A stretch of 64,000 bases of DNA from Azorinus chamasolen (taxonomy: Eukaryota > Mollusca > Bivalvia > Cardiida > Solecurtidae): positions 25,364,655-25,428,654 of the forward strand of contig OY755252.1 in NCBI GenBank assembly GCA_963576725.1. The letters are read 5' to 3'. Positions 48,480 to 59,568 of the stretch are shown in pieces. Position numbers and translations under genes: made by a program. The notes beneath the pieces are model-generated. The model saw nothing but the letters and a program-made list of their open reading frames with translations. It made no database searches and was not told the origin of the DNA. Every line of letters starts with the position of its first letter. The stretch's first letter is position 1.

Positions 48480-50560
48480 TATTACTATTAATACTCGATG
48501 AAGTCCCCTATTGCTGCACTAACAGCACCCGGCATCTCTTCCCCATGGACAGACACGAAACATCTCTCAAAATAATGCTGGGGGTATTTGCCCACAATTG
48601 AACTACATCATACGTTAGTGCACCGACATAAAATAGTTGTCATTGGGTTCTAACCTGCCTCTTTAATGAGTCCTATACGTGTTCTATCGGTTTAGATCCG
48701 GACTTATGGCTGGTCATTGGAGCATGGTATCTCGAGCAACGTGGTAGGGTGCATTATCTTGTGCCAAGATAGTATCGCGGTTGGCATTGATATGTGGAAT
48801 CAGTGTGAGCTGTATGACGTCAACTGGGTATCTTCTAGCGTTCAGATTACCGTGAATAGTGATTGATAGTGGTCTTGGTATTATTGAAATACCAACCCAA
48901 AACATTGTGGAACCGCCATCGAGGTGATATCTGCTACCGTACAATTTTCACAGTTCCGATCGCCCCATTGTCGGTAACACTGGGCACGCCCATCAGCCCC
49001 ATGAAGCTTGATCTTTGTTTTGTCTACAAACAACACATTGGTCATTATGTCTCCCCCATTTATGGGGAGACATTGTTTTTGCCAGAGTTTTCTGTCTGTC
49101 CGTCCGTCTGTCTGTCTGTCCGTCACAAACTTGTGTCGCACGTATCTCTGAAACCAGTTGGGCTAGAGTCACTAAACTTCACAGGAATGTTCACCAGCAT
49201 GAGTTGTTGTGCACCTTATCTCCCCCTGATAACTTTAGAGTTATTGCCCCTGATGACTTAGAATTAGAAAAACTTTGTGTCGCGCATATCTCTGAAACCA
49301 CTAGTACAAGAGTCACCAAACTTCACAGGAATGTTCAGCAGCATGAGTTGTTGTGTACCTTTTTTTTAATTGTCTCCCCCTGATAATTGTTGAGTTATTG
49401 CCCCTGATATGATCACTTAAAATTAGAAAAAAAGTGCTGCATATGATATGAACACTTAAATTTATACAAACTTTGTGTCACGCATATATCTGAAACCAGT
49501 AGGGCTAGAGTCACCAAACTTCATAGGATTGTTCACTAGCATGAGTTGTTTGCACATTGAATTGTCTCCCCCTGTTAACTTTGGAGTTACTACCCCAGAT
49601 GACTTAAAATTAGACAAACTTTACTTAGTGTCGTGCATATCTCTGAAGCCACTAGGGCTAGAGTCACCAAACTTCACAGGAATGTTGACCAGCATGAGTT
49701 GTTGTGCACCTGGGTTTTTTAATTGTTCCCCCTGATAATTGTTGAGTTATTGCCCCTGATATGATAACTTAAAATTAGAAAAAAGTGCTGCACGTATCTC
49801 TGAAACCAGTTGGGCTAGAGTCACCAAACTTCACAGGAATGTTCACCAGCATGTGTTGTTGTGCATATGGGTTTTTTAATTGTCTCTCCCTGATAACTTT
49901 GGAGTTACTGCCCCTTATGACTTAAAATAAGAGAATCTTTACTTTGTGTCGCGTGTATCTCTGAAACCACTAGTACTAGAGTCACCAAACTTCACAGGAA
50001 TGTTGACCAGCATGTGTTGTTGTGTACTTGTGTTCTTTGAATTGTCTCCCCCTGATAACGTTGGAGTCATTGCCCCTGATGACTTAAAATTAGACCCTGA
50101 TAAGTTTGGAGTTACAGACATTACACTTGTGTATTGGAAAGAGGATGGGAGGGGGAGACATCTGTTTTTGTGACAAAAACAAACATCTAGTTTCTACTCT
50201 GGTGAACCACACATGGCGTCTGGCCCATATTAAATGCACCTGCCTGTGTCTTGTGGTGAACACAGGGACCCTCTTTGGATGACGAACTCACAAACCAGCT
50301 GCATTGAGACGATTGCAGACTGTCTGTGGATGGGTCGGAAGGTTGCGTGTACCAACTGTTTGCATGGTAGTTGCTGTAGCTGAGGAAACCGATGCCATAA
50401 ATGAATGAGCACACTATACCTATCCTGTTGGCGAGTGGTGATCTTTCTTTGTGGACGTCGTCGGATGTCGAAAACACTTCCAGTGCGTCTGCATTTAACC
50501 CACAGCAGTTGAATAGTACAATGCCGTCTGTTGAAAAGCCTTACAACCTCAAATAGCAAG
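48480..50560 (-). pseudogene. Tc1-like transposase, decayed and split
   Basis: Minus strand. The N-terminal part, 50,559-50,200, shows a paired-like helix-turn-helix region (RLFNRRHCTIQLL, RRRPQRKITTRQQDRYSVLI). The catalytic part, 49,038-48,714, shows KLHGADGRAQCYRQWGDR, then GGSTMFWVGIS, GNLNARRYP and AQDNAPYHVA (second catalytic Asp). The C-terminal part to about 48,480 has SPDLN-like sequence with many stops. Several frame changes. A pearl-like element at 49,040-50,190 separates the halves. Non-functional. Confidence 0.8.
49040..50190 (-). mobile_element. Pearl-like element 1 family, inverted complete copy
   Basis: Starts with the perfect hairpin ATGTCTCCCC..GGGGAGACAT (49,047-49,073), then a CTGT/CCGT microsatellite (about 49,090-49,125), about six ~160-bp core units (TCACAGGAATGTTCACCAGC and equivalents) and the other end TTTTTGTGACAAAAACA near 50,166-50,182. 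Reverse orientation to 17,530-18,865. Inserted in the Tc1-like gene. Confidence 0.8.
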
Positions 50561-50900
50561 GCATTAGATAATTTCCAAACATGAAATTATTGCTTGACCA
50601 AATTGCGTCCATAGGGAACGGATGTCTTCACCCTGCAAATGTGTCAGGGCCCCTTACTCTGCTGTTCCCGCACGCAATCAACCAAACAAAACACATGTAA
50701 TGGTTCATAATCCGTCAATGACATCAAAAGAATCATGTAATAATCAAATCTACAGTTATTATTAAAATCAACATAATGAATGATATTACTGTTTAAGGTG
50801 ATAATGTTTCAGTGCCACCTTCACCGGAGTTGCACAGCAGAAACTGCCTATCGTCAATCAACGTTCCGTAATTATGGCGCGTTTCATCAGGTAACACATT
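50561..50900. other. Non-coding region
   Basis: No gene recognised; it probably includes the outer end of the Tc1-like element. Confidence 0.4.
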
Positions 50901-50909
50901 ACTTACTGT

Positions 50910-51390
50910 TAGCTTAAATAAACGTATCTCCTCTCCGACTTATCTACAACAACCGCGATGGCAAATACAGTGGTAAAGTGCATGTGAAACGAAAACATAT
51001 TTAAGTGAAACAACTGTATCCACCTGTCGCTAGTGTATTCAATGATTGAGCTGCAAACAGAGTACCTGTAGAAAAGTAATAAAGGGTACGACAAAAACCT
51101 TTCCTGACAGCAGGTGTTAAGTGCTCGTATGGCGTTTCCTGATTTAAGAGGTGGCCTTCATGGAGAGTATTAAAGTCCATATTGGACTCGACATTATATT
51201 TTATGGGCCTGTGGGATAATGTGTTTCGACAGTATAAGATATTTGAATATTGAATACCGCTTTAGCCAGTGCTAAGAGGCTGAGTGGTGTTGCACGTTTC
51301 ATAACTGCTCATGAACATACTCAATAAAACCGAGTCTGCATTTTTCCTTTTGTATTACTGTATTTGCTTTCGAAGGATCTTCTACTTTCA
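50910..51390 (-). mobile_element. Naiad B-type 3' UTR and dispersed repeat, inverted
   Basis: Carries TATCTCCTCTCCGACTTATC, CAATGATTGAGCTGC and GTACGACAAAAACC, the complement of the B-type UTR. Near 51,300-51,390 lies an inverted piece of the hairpin-bearing repeat (CATGAACATACTCAATAAAA). Confidence 0.65.
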
Positions 51391-52897
51391 GAAGTTAGTG
51401 CGAACTCGTTAGTTACAGTCAGCAACCAGTTTTTAGCGGTTTATAATAGTTGTAGATAAATATATATAAATGTGCATATTTCAATATAATATTTTAATAT
51501 TTGAAATTAAAGAGATCTCATAAACTTAAATATATACAACTTTTGTGCAAACCAGTTTATACAACCTGATAGAAAAAACTACATCTGTTCACCTTAAAAT
51601 GATTTTAGATATATAAACAGTCCGTTTGATTCTTTGTATTTGCACTACATTACTATGGAAATGTAAAATACATTATGAAACACCATGTATCATAATATAT
51701 GTAAAAATACATTACAATACAATAATAGAGATGTGAAAAGTCTTGTCTTCTCACGAACTAAACACGTAAATCAGTTTACGCATTTAAGACCTATACAAGC
51801 ACACGTATGACAAAAAAGTTGAGTGGCAAGCGTTGGTGTTAAATAAGTAGGCTATCATACATTGTTGAGTCACGTATTAGACACGTCGACAGTCGTAAAA
51901 AGCTTCGCCACGTCCAATAGATCTGTTCATGACTGTGTACTCGTGCAATGCATTTACGTACGGAACACAAGGTATATCATACTATACAGGATCACTCTAC
52001 CAAGTTTCCAACAATACTATTAATGAGTATCCAGTGTTTCCCAAAAGGGTTTAAGCCTTTTTAACATCTGTCAAATATCGCTGATGGATAATTTATTAGA
52101 GTATATATAGAATGAAAATGTCCTTAACGATAGGTCTAATTAAGCTATAATTCTGTCTCTTGTTCAAAATACGTATGTTCCAGCATATGGATCTAATATT
52201 GTCTACTCTTTTGACGTAAGAGTCAAACTACTGTAAACCTAATAAATTTATAACATACATCAGCCCATAGTGAGCAGAAACACACATGCGTCTTTAGGTT
52301 ATACAATTTTGTTTTAAACAAAAATATACGAACATAAAGACAGCGATAAATTTCCATAGAGAATTCGAATGTGCGAAACTGTAACAAACAGCAATATGTA
52401 CAAAAGTATGTGCCAAACACGTTAAACTAAAGGTCAACCCTTTCTCAGTAATAATGATCTGATTTGTCTAAATGTCTTTTCTTATCTATCCAATCCTGTT
52501 GAAGAAACTTGTTAGCAATTATTCTGTTGACGGCTTTGTCGTGATTAGCTTCGGCATTCGAAATATGCATTTATGTTGCTTTATAAAACGTACATATATC
52601 ATTCAACGTTTTAAAGACATTGGTGAAACGACTATCTTTGCTCAGTATAATTTACATGAGCTACTGTCTTCCATAAACTTTTCTATAGGCATATTGTGAC
52701 CTTCTTAAGTTCGTTACGTCGACTGATTAGCCCCCGACCCTGTCAACCTAATCATATAAGACCAACAGTGGCATGTTTCTTCAGCAGGGAACTGATAATC
52801 ATATCAAAACTTCTTCCGTTGAGCAACGAGATGCCAAAATACACTTTCTACATAGAACGTTCCAGTTTCACCTTGTACAATATTTGTGTTTTATCAG
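51391..52897. other. AT-rich region upstream of the GNAT exon
   Basis: No repeat family recognised, which is unusual for this window. It may hold the promoter or 5' untranslated exons of the acetyltransferase gene, but none could be identified. Confidence 0.4.
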
Positions 52898-52903
52898 ACA
52901 CCT

Positions 52904-53068
52904 ATGGGCGGCACAACAGTGCGGGAAGTAACTGCTGGAGATAAGGAAGAAATCCTACAGATCAACCGAAATCTTTATGATGGTTTAGACTATTTGAATG
53001 ACTATATAGACGACTTCATAAAATGTCCTTATATGAAACTTTACAAAGCAGTCTATGAAGGCGAAATA
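52904..53068 (+). CDS. GNAT acetyltransferase (histidine N-acetyltransferase/NAT16-like), first visible coding exon
   Basis: Encodes 55 residues from MGGTTVREVTAGDKEE through LYDGLDYLNDYIDDFIKCP to YKAVYEGEI. The N-terminal GNAT strand and helix plus the GLDYL motif resemble the start of histidine N-acetyltransferase / NAT16-type proteins, which transfer acetyl from acetyl-CoA. The ATG follows a possible acceptor (TTTTATCAG, AG at 52,896-52,897). The exon ends in phase 0 at a strong donor, GTAAGT (53,069). Joining to 59,569 keeps the frame and gives EGEI-VGFTSATLVDDG, as expected for the family. The substrate is inferred. The rest of the gene lies beyond 59,793 and was not found in the window. 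Confidence 0.75.
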
Positions 53069-53162
53069 GTAAGTGAATTTTAGTTTACGACAACACGCAT
53101 AATTACTTGTTTGGGTGTCCAAAGGAATACAAGTTCCATATGTCCATAACTGATATTCGACA

Positions 53163-53389
53163 TCTTTTGTTTGCCTTGCGTCTTTGTGCTTGTGGTTTGT
53201 TCATGTTGTGGAACGTTTGTCCCTGTTTCTTGTGTGTCTTTTGGTGTTTTCTGTGTTCATTTCGTGTGTGTGTGTGTGTGCGTTTGGGTGTGTGGTTGTG
53301 TGTGTGTGTCATGCTGTCTATCGGTGTTTTGGTGGTGTTTACGTCTTGCATGTGGCTTTGCCTGCTTGACTTTACTACTTTTCCATAAT
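53163..53389 (+). mobile_element. Naiad tail A
   Basis: TTGTTTGCCTTGCGTC, a GT tract, and CTTGACTTTACTACTTTTCCAT at the end. Only the last ~225 bp of the element, so strongly 5'-truncated. The end faces another tail A at 53,480. Confidence 0.75.
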
Positions 53390-53479
53390 TATGCCCGCTT
53401 TTCTTGCCTGTTTCTAAAAGTTAGTGAGTGGAGTGAGTTAAAGGGCATCGTGCCATTTTAAGAGACTATATTATTATGA

Positions 53480-53775
53480 CAAAGTAGTAAAGTCAAGCAG
53501 GAAAAGACACACAAAACGCAACCAACACCACACCACCAACAGAAAGTAAGCAACACATACACACAACCACACACACACGCGCGTGTGCGCAAATACACAA
53601 ACATACGAGACGAACAACACGAACAAAAGCACAAGCACAAAGACACCCAATAAACATAAAAGCAAGGGTGACAAAGATAGTACCGCATTGGAACGGCCAG
53701 TGGCAAAACCACCACTGGGGGTTTAAACCGGTTCACGGACGTCCTAACCTCGCACGTATCTCAAAGTCACTCTAG
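53480..53775 (-). mobile_element. Naiad tail A, inverted
   Basis: Starts AAAGTAGTAAAGTCAAGCAGG, contains a CA tract and GGGGGTTTAAACCGGTT near 53,717, and ends near CTCAAAGTCAC. With 53,163-53,389 it forms a tail-to-tail pair about 90 bp apart. Confidence 0.75.
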
Positions 53776-53929
53776 CCACATCACAGTTTTAGCCAAAGCG
53801 ATCCTGTATGACAAGTTTCATAGCTATTCATTGAATTGTGACTGACTTGTTCCCAATTTCCGCCTGCAATTGGTAGTTAAGGCACGTGTATGAAACTTCT
53901 GTTGGCAAAATGTTTATAAGCTCACCAGA

Positions 53930-55650
53930 GCACTTTTGTGCTCAGGGTGAGCTTTTGTGATCGCCAGATGTCCGTCGTCCGTCGGCGTGCGTCGTCCGGT
54001 GTGCGTCGTGCATCGTCCGTCATCAATTTGAACCTTTAAAAATCTTTTCCTCTGAATCTACAGGGTTCTCAGCTTTCATCTTTGGTACATAGCATCATCT
54101 GTAGGTCCTCTACAAAAGTTATATAAATTATGCCCCTGGGGTCAAAATTGGCCCCGCCCCAGGGGTTTTCAGTTTTCAATAGAAACATATAGTGAAAACA
54201 TTGAACATCTTCTCCTCTAAAACTAGAAGGTTCTCAGCTTTCATATTTGGCACATAGCTTCAACTTCAGGTCTTCTACAAAAGTTATATAAATTAAGCCC
54301 CTAGGGTCAAAATTGGTCCCACCCCAGGGATTGCCAGTTTTTTGTAGCTGACTGCTTAAACAGTCCATGGGATCACTAGTTATGCATAGGAAAAACATTA
54401 AAAATCTTCTTGTCAGAAACTACATGTCCCAGCGCTTAGATAATTGGTGTATAGATTTACGTAGCATACCTGTATGAGTTTTTTAAGTATCATACTTCTA
54501 GGGTTAAAATTGGCCCTGCCCTGTGTGTATAGATATCTTCACATCAGAAACGGCATTCTAAAGGTTTCCCCTTAATCCTTACACCACTGAATTTTCAAGT
54601 GGATTATTCCAAATGTCAAACAGGTCAAGCTTATGGTGAGTATTTAGAATTGTTTCTAAAGAAATGTGTAACATAATAAACAGTGCACACACTTATGAGA
54701 GTGCTCCTCTAGGATTCCTCTCATCTGGATCTAAACTGCTTGCAAAGGACATTAGTGACTCGTGTCCCGCACTGTAAGGGTTAACTAGCTAGCCAGGGAG
54801 AGCATTATGTAATCACCTCATATGCTCTAGCATTCTTTGTACTGTACAACATGTCTGCTTCAGAATTGTCTGCTTGTTATACCCCTGCAAATGAAGTTTG
54901 AGAAGGGGCTTATAGGAGTCAGTGTGCTGGTGGGTCTGTCTGACTGTCTGTCTGTCTGTGTCTGTCTTGTCTGTCTGTCTGTCCATGACACAACCTGGTT
55001 AAGTCCACTTATTCACATAAAACTTTGAGATAGAGCTTTGAAACTTTACACATTTGCCTACCATCACAAGCTTCATCTGTAGGCAAGAGTACATAACTAT
55101 GTCATGCATATTTGACAGAATTATGGCCTTTTTTAGCTCACCAGACCCACACTTTTTAACCCAAACCGAAATCGCAAGCGCATTTTGGCTAGGATTAAGT
55201 TTGCAACAAGCTTGCAGTTGCAAGCCAATTAAGGGAGACTGGCATATCTCTAGATAAACATTTACTGGTGTCTATTTTTAGCATACATTTAAAGGTAGGT
55301 TATCTGCCTTTTTGATAACAACTGGATTGCCTCCCTGATTGGTAGTAAATCTGCAGTAATATTTCAGACCCAAACAAAGAAAATTGTTATAGTTAGATCT
55401 CGCCTGTTGCACATTAATTAACCCTTTACTCCATAAATAGGCCTTTCTACACCTTTGCAAACAGAGTAGACCCAGATTAAATGGCTTATGTAGTAGCCAT
55501 CTGATCAATCTGCTGTTTGCTTATGATATGATATAGTGCAAATTGCATTACATTATTTTCATCTATAGAAACACATAGAGAAAGCTTTGAAAATCTTCTC
55601 CTCTGATTGTCTGGTGAGCGATGTCAGGGCCTTTCAGGCCCTCTTGTTTT
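53930..55650 (+). mobile_element. Pearl-like element 6 (AGCTCACC ends), composite
   Basis: Left end AGCTCACCAGAGCACTTTTG with a nearby GTCCGTCGTCCGTCGG tract (about 53,967-54,025). Core units of ~150 bp contain TTCTCAGCTTTCAT, TTGGTACATAGC and CCCTGGGGTCAAAATTGG. Right end CTGGTGAGCGATGTCAGGGCC and CTCTTGTTTTC at about 55,612-55,650. A second left-type end (TTTTAGCTCACCAGACCC, 55,134) and a copy of the GCAAACAGAGTAGACCCAG repeat inside suggest nested or joined copies. Confidence 0.65.
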
Positions 55651-55754
55651 CATGTTACTCTAGTGCAAGTGATCGAAGGATGTCATTGATTTGAGTAAGA
55701 GTGTTAATTTGTTAACAGATTGTTAGATGAAGTCAATATAGTGTTAAGGAATAA

Positions 55755-56590
55755 ATATATTTTGAAAATAGATGATCTTTCTAAAGCAAAAGTAGAAACG
55801 CAAAAAGAGACAATTGCAGACTCGATGTTATTGAGTCGTTCCATGGGTGCACCACTGCTAACGCCCCTAGCACCGGCTTAAGCAGTATTTTAAGTCATGT
55901 TTTATCATTCGCTATGAACGATTAAACGGACTTCCACATTTATAAACAAACACACTAGTCATGCAGGAAATACGATATACAAAATACGCAGACACCTGAA
56001 CGGCACCACGACAAAGACAGAACAGCAAATGCATATGCATATCAGAAGACAAACAGAGACGTACAGAGACAAACAAAATAAGGGGGGCTGAATGTACCGC
56101 CTTGGAATAGTCAGTGAGGAGATAGTGTCAGTGACAGGTGTCACTTGGGGTTAAAAGTACAAATATGAGTCATGCAGGAAACATCCCATACAGAACAAAC
56201 AGCCGCCCGAACAGCAGCACAAGAAAAAACAGCAAATGTACATAACTATAAAAAATATAAAGAGACGCACGAAGACAAATCAAACATACAATAGGGGGAA
56301 TATGGTTAAACCGGCTTAGGAGCGCCCAACCTAACACTTATTCTATCCCCACCGTAAAAGACAAACATACGCACTCTCTGACTATTTTCTAGCAAATGCA
56401 GCGGAGCGGTAAATTGCATGTTAAACAAAAAACATATTTTTGTGAAACAAAATGGATCCACATATTGCAGGTGTACTCAGTGATTGAGCTGCAATCAGAG
56501 TAACTGTGGACACACAATAAAGGGAACGACAAGAACGAGTACATGGACCCGACGTCCTTCCATTTCCCGAATTTAAGAGTAATGAACTAA
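55755..56590 (-). mobile_element. Dispersed repeat piece and two Naiad B tails in tandem
   Basis: 55,755-55,890 is the hairpin-bearing repeat (degenerate, + strand). Inverted B tails follow at 55,955-56,155 and 56,160-56,350, each starting at GTCATGCAGGAAAYA, then a B-type UTR piece (56,380-56,590) with GTGATTGAGCTGC and GACGTCCTTCCATTTCC, a relic of the SECIS region. Confidence 0.65.
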
Positions 56591-57625
56591 GGCGTAAAGC
56601 CTGATTGCCAAATATCTCAGCTCTAAGCTAAGTTTTTAAATGTTTTATTATATAATCCAATGTAAAATATGTGACCCCAAGGTGTGGCCATGTTTGACTC
56701 CAGGGGAATAATTTGAAGAAGTTTAGTAAAGGTTCACCAGATGATAATACATACCAAATATCACAGATCTTTAAAGTTTTTACTATATAATCCTATGTAA
56801 AACTTATGATCACCGGGGTTGGGTCAAATTTGACCCCAGGGGCAAAATTTGAACAATCTATGTAGAGGTCCACTAGATGATTCTGCATACAAAATTTGGT
56901 AGCCCTAGGCCTTACAGGTTTTGACAGGAAGATTTTGTTTTAAAGTTTTCAGTAAAATTTGTGACCACAGGGGTGAGGACAATTTTGACCCCCGGGGCAT
57001 AATTTGAACAATCTTGGTAAAGGTTCACCAGATGATGCTTCATACTAACTATCACAGCTCTAATCCTTTCAGGTTTGAGACAAGAAGATTTTCTAAAGTG
57101 TTTACTATATAATACTATGTAAAACATGTGACGCCCAGGGTGTGGCCGTGTTTGACCCCAGTGGAATAATTTGAACAATCTTAGTAAAGGTTCACCAGAT
57201 GATGCTACATACCAAATATCACAGCTCTAAGCTTTTCGGTTTCAGACAAGAAGATCTTTAAAGTTTTTACTATATAATCCTATGTAAAACTTGTGATCCC
57301 CGGAGTTGGGCCAATTTTGACCCCAGAGCCAAACTTTGAACAATCTATGTAGAGGTCCACTAGATGATTCTGCATACCAATTTTGGTAGCCCTAGGCCTT
57401 AAAGTTTTTGACAAGAAGATTTTAAAAGTTTTTACTTCTTTTTGGACATTGGTTGCCATAGCAATCAGAGTTCTGCATGGAATCGAATTCGTTGAACAAC
57501 TTTGAAAGAGGTTGGCCCAAGGAACATTTCTGCCATGTTTGGTAAAAATCCAGCAAGTAGTTTAGGAGGAGATGTCATTTTAAGAAAAAGTTGACGACGG
57601 ACACAGGGCGATCACAATAGCTAAA
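56591..57625 (-). mobile_element. Pearl-like element 7, core array
   Basis: About six units of ~150-160 bp with TTTTTACTATATAATCCTATG, GTTCACCAGATGATGCT and TTTGACCCCAGGGG, ending in a degenerate GACGACGGAC tract and GGGCGATCACAATAGCT at about 57,590-57,622. Opposite orientation to elements 6 and 8. Confidence 0.65.
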
Positions 57626-57633
57626 AAGGTACC

Positions 57634-57833
57634 CCGCCGGACTTCCCCACAACATTGAAGACTGTAAACACAGGACAAAATGTAAACATAGCATAACAAC
57701 AAAGTCCATCAAAAGCCAGAGCAATGTCTGCTGAAGTCAGAAGAACTGCAGGGAGACCATTAATGGCACGGCAGAGAAAATGCAATAGATGAGTTTGGTA
57801 AGCTAATCCCGTTTCTAGGTTTAAGAGTATATA
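57634..57833 (-). pseudogene. Naiad 3' UTR fragment with SECIS remnant
   Basis: Reverse complement of the start of the Naiad 3' UTR: ACCCCGCCGGACTTCCCC, then GGTAAGCTAATCCCG, GGTTTAAGAGTAT. The SECIS helix II strands TACTCTTAAAC and GCTTACC are kept, but the 3' AGAC has become AAAC. It is cut at 57,832 by the mariner-like element and resumes near 59,005. Confidence 0.7.
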
Positions 57834-58984
57834 CGAGGCTTGTTCTAAAATTATTGAGACACTGTAAATAAAATGGACATAGAATGACATACTATTAAGG
57901 TATTATGTCACTAAATACTTGCATGTGTGTACATTGTACATGCGCAATATACAAATGCTGGACCCGTGAATCTCTCTTTAGCATCTTCCTAAAGAACATC
58001 ACTTCGCGGGACCCGGAGCACGCCATCGTCATTAACGTTACGTCATCTCTTTGAAATTACTGTGATGCCGCTCCTCTCCTAACCCTGTCATAGCAAATGT
58101 GGCACACAGCAAACACACACAGTTCCAGGTGTACCCTTTGGTCATTATTGTACGTGCTGTCACAACTCAAATGTTGTTTTGAATGGCAATGTTGCGAAAT
58201 CAGTCGTGTGTTTTGTTGTAATAAATTCTGAAGGGTGGTGATCCCCCGAAAGCAAAAATTGCAACACAAAAAGAGAAAATTGCAGACTCGGTTTTGAGTC
58301 TGTTCATGAGCAGTAATTGAAGATGCAACACTGCTCACGCCCCCTAGCATTTTATAGATCTGACATAGCCAATTCTGTAATGGTTGTGGGTCTGTTCGCT
58401 TCTATAGATGAGTATAATGTCAATGAATAATTAGTAAATCTGCTGTGCCTGTGGTAAATTTAAGCACCAGATACACTACTTCCCGTTTGTGACTTTAAGC
58501 AAATTTGTTTCATTCATACTGGAGTTTTCCACAACTCAACATAAAATTTGATGATTGCCCGCTGCTCTGGCTTTATCTAGGAACTAACACTGACGTCAAA
58601 AACTTAATTTGACAAACACCCGGAAAATACTCCTCATTTATTTAATTGTATTTCAAGTAATGTCAGATTTTCACTAAACCATGTTAGAATCGTAGTGTCT
58701 TTATGACATCACTTTGGATGATGTTTTCCCGCTGTTTCTTGTTTTTTGATCGTATAGTGTTTAAAGGCTGTGTTTGCAACATGATAATTTCACGACGTGC
58801 TCCGGGTATGACTACCTGTAGCTCTTATGCAATTACTTTTTCACAATTGTTATATAATCATCTCCTGATTTTCATGTATTATGATCGTAAGACCCCATAC
58901 TGTGCTTGTACCAATTTAAAACACTGAGCGTTAAAAATGTTTTAAAAAACAGGCAGTGTCTCAATAATTTCCGAACAACCCTCG
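57834..58984. mobile_element. Mariner-like non-autonomous element
   Basis: 31-bp imperfect inverted ends (CGAGGCTTGTTCTAAAATTA at the left; AATTTCCGAACAACCCTCG at the right) flanked by TA (57,832-57,833 and 58,985-58,986). 1,151 bp with no transposase frame recognised; a piece of the hairpin-bearing repeat sits at 58,225-58,350. A different family from the mariner at 37,695. Confidence 0.8.
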
Positions 58985-59004
58985 TATATTCTGAAAATGG
59001 GTGA

Positions 59005-59130
59005 TCCTATTACCGTCATAGAGTACTACCCCCGGCATATCATCGCGGAAGCAAAAATGGAAGCGTACATACCAACTGTTAAGGGGTCAATAACCAAACA
59101 TGCAGTGTGTTGCAATATAATTTGGTTGTT
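59005..59130 (-). pseudogene. Naiad C-terminal fragment
   Basis: Complement of the last ~120 bp of the Naiad frame and stop region: ATTACCGTCATAGAGTACTA, then CATATCATCGCGGAAGC and CCAAACATGCAGTGTG. ATGA of the SECIS quartet is intact here, but the hairpin is severed by the element at 57,834. Confidence 0.65.
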
Positions 59131-59136
59131 TGCTTG

Positions 59137-59564
59137 CACGATGACAGGCTGAGAGTAGTACTCTATGACCGGTCAATAAGTACATTTCCGACGGAAGTTC
59201 ACAATAGTGTTCATGCTTTGTTTTACATATTATCCCGTGTTGATCGTTTGCTATGTTGTGGGGAAATCTGGCGGGGATAACTTTATTTATGGTGACAGAC
59301 ACAAGTGTGACGTTGGAAAGTCCTGGAACCGGTTTAAACCCCCGAGAGGTGGTTTTGTCACTGACCGTTCCAAGGTGATTCTCCCTTTTATGATTGTCTT
59401 GTGCCCTTTACTAGTACTTGTACGTTTGTTGGTGTTTGAGATTTGCATCTCTCTCGTGTATGTGCGTCCGCACATGATGTTGTCTCGCTTGTTTTTGCAT
59501 TGGGTGCTTTGATATTAGTCGTGTTTTGTGTGGATTTTCCTGCTTGACATTACTATGTTTCCAT
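59137..59564 (+). mobile_element. Naiad 3' end abutting the second GNAT exon
   Basis: Plus strand: GCACGATGACAGGCTGAG, AGTAGTACTCTATGACCGG, then TTATCCCGTGTTGATCG, ACCGGTTTAAACCCCC, CACTGACCGTTCCAAGG and the terminus TGCTTGACATTACTATGTTTCCAT. Five bases further on is the splice junction of the acetyltransferase exon. Confidence 0.7.
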
Positions 59565-59568
59565 TTAG

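Larger units (their letters stand above)
53069..59568 (+). other. 6.5-kb intron filled with transposons
   Basis: Bounded by GTAAGT at 53,069 and TTTCCATTTAG at 59,568, phase 0. In order: tail A (+), tail A (-), pearl-like array (53,930-55,650), tail B pair (-), B-type UTR (-), second pearl-like array (56,590-57,625), a Naiad fragment split by a mariner-like MITE, and a final Naiad 3' end (+) reaching within a few bases of the acceptor. Confidence 0.7.
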
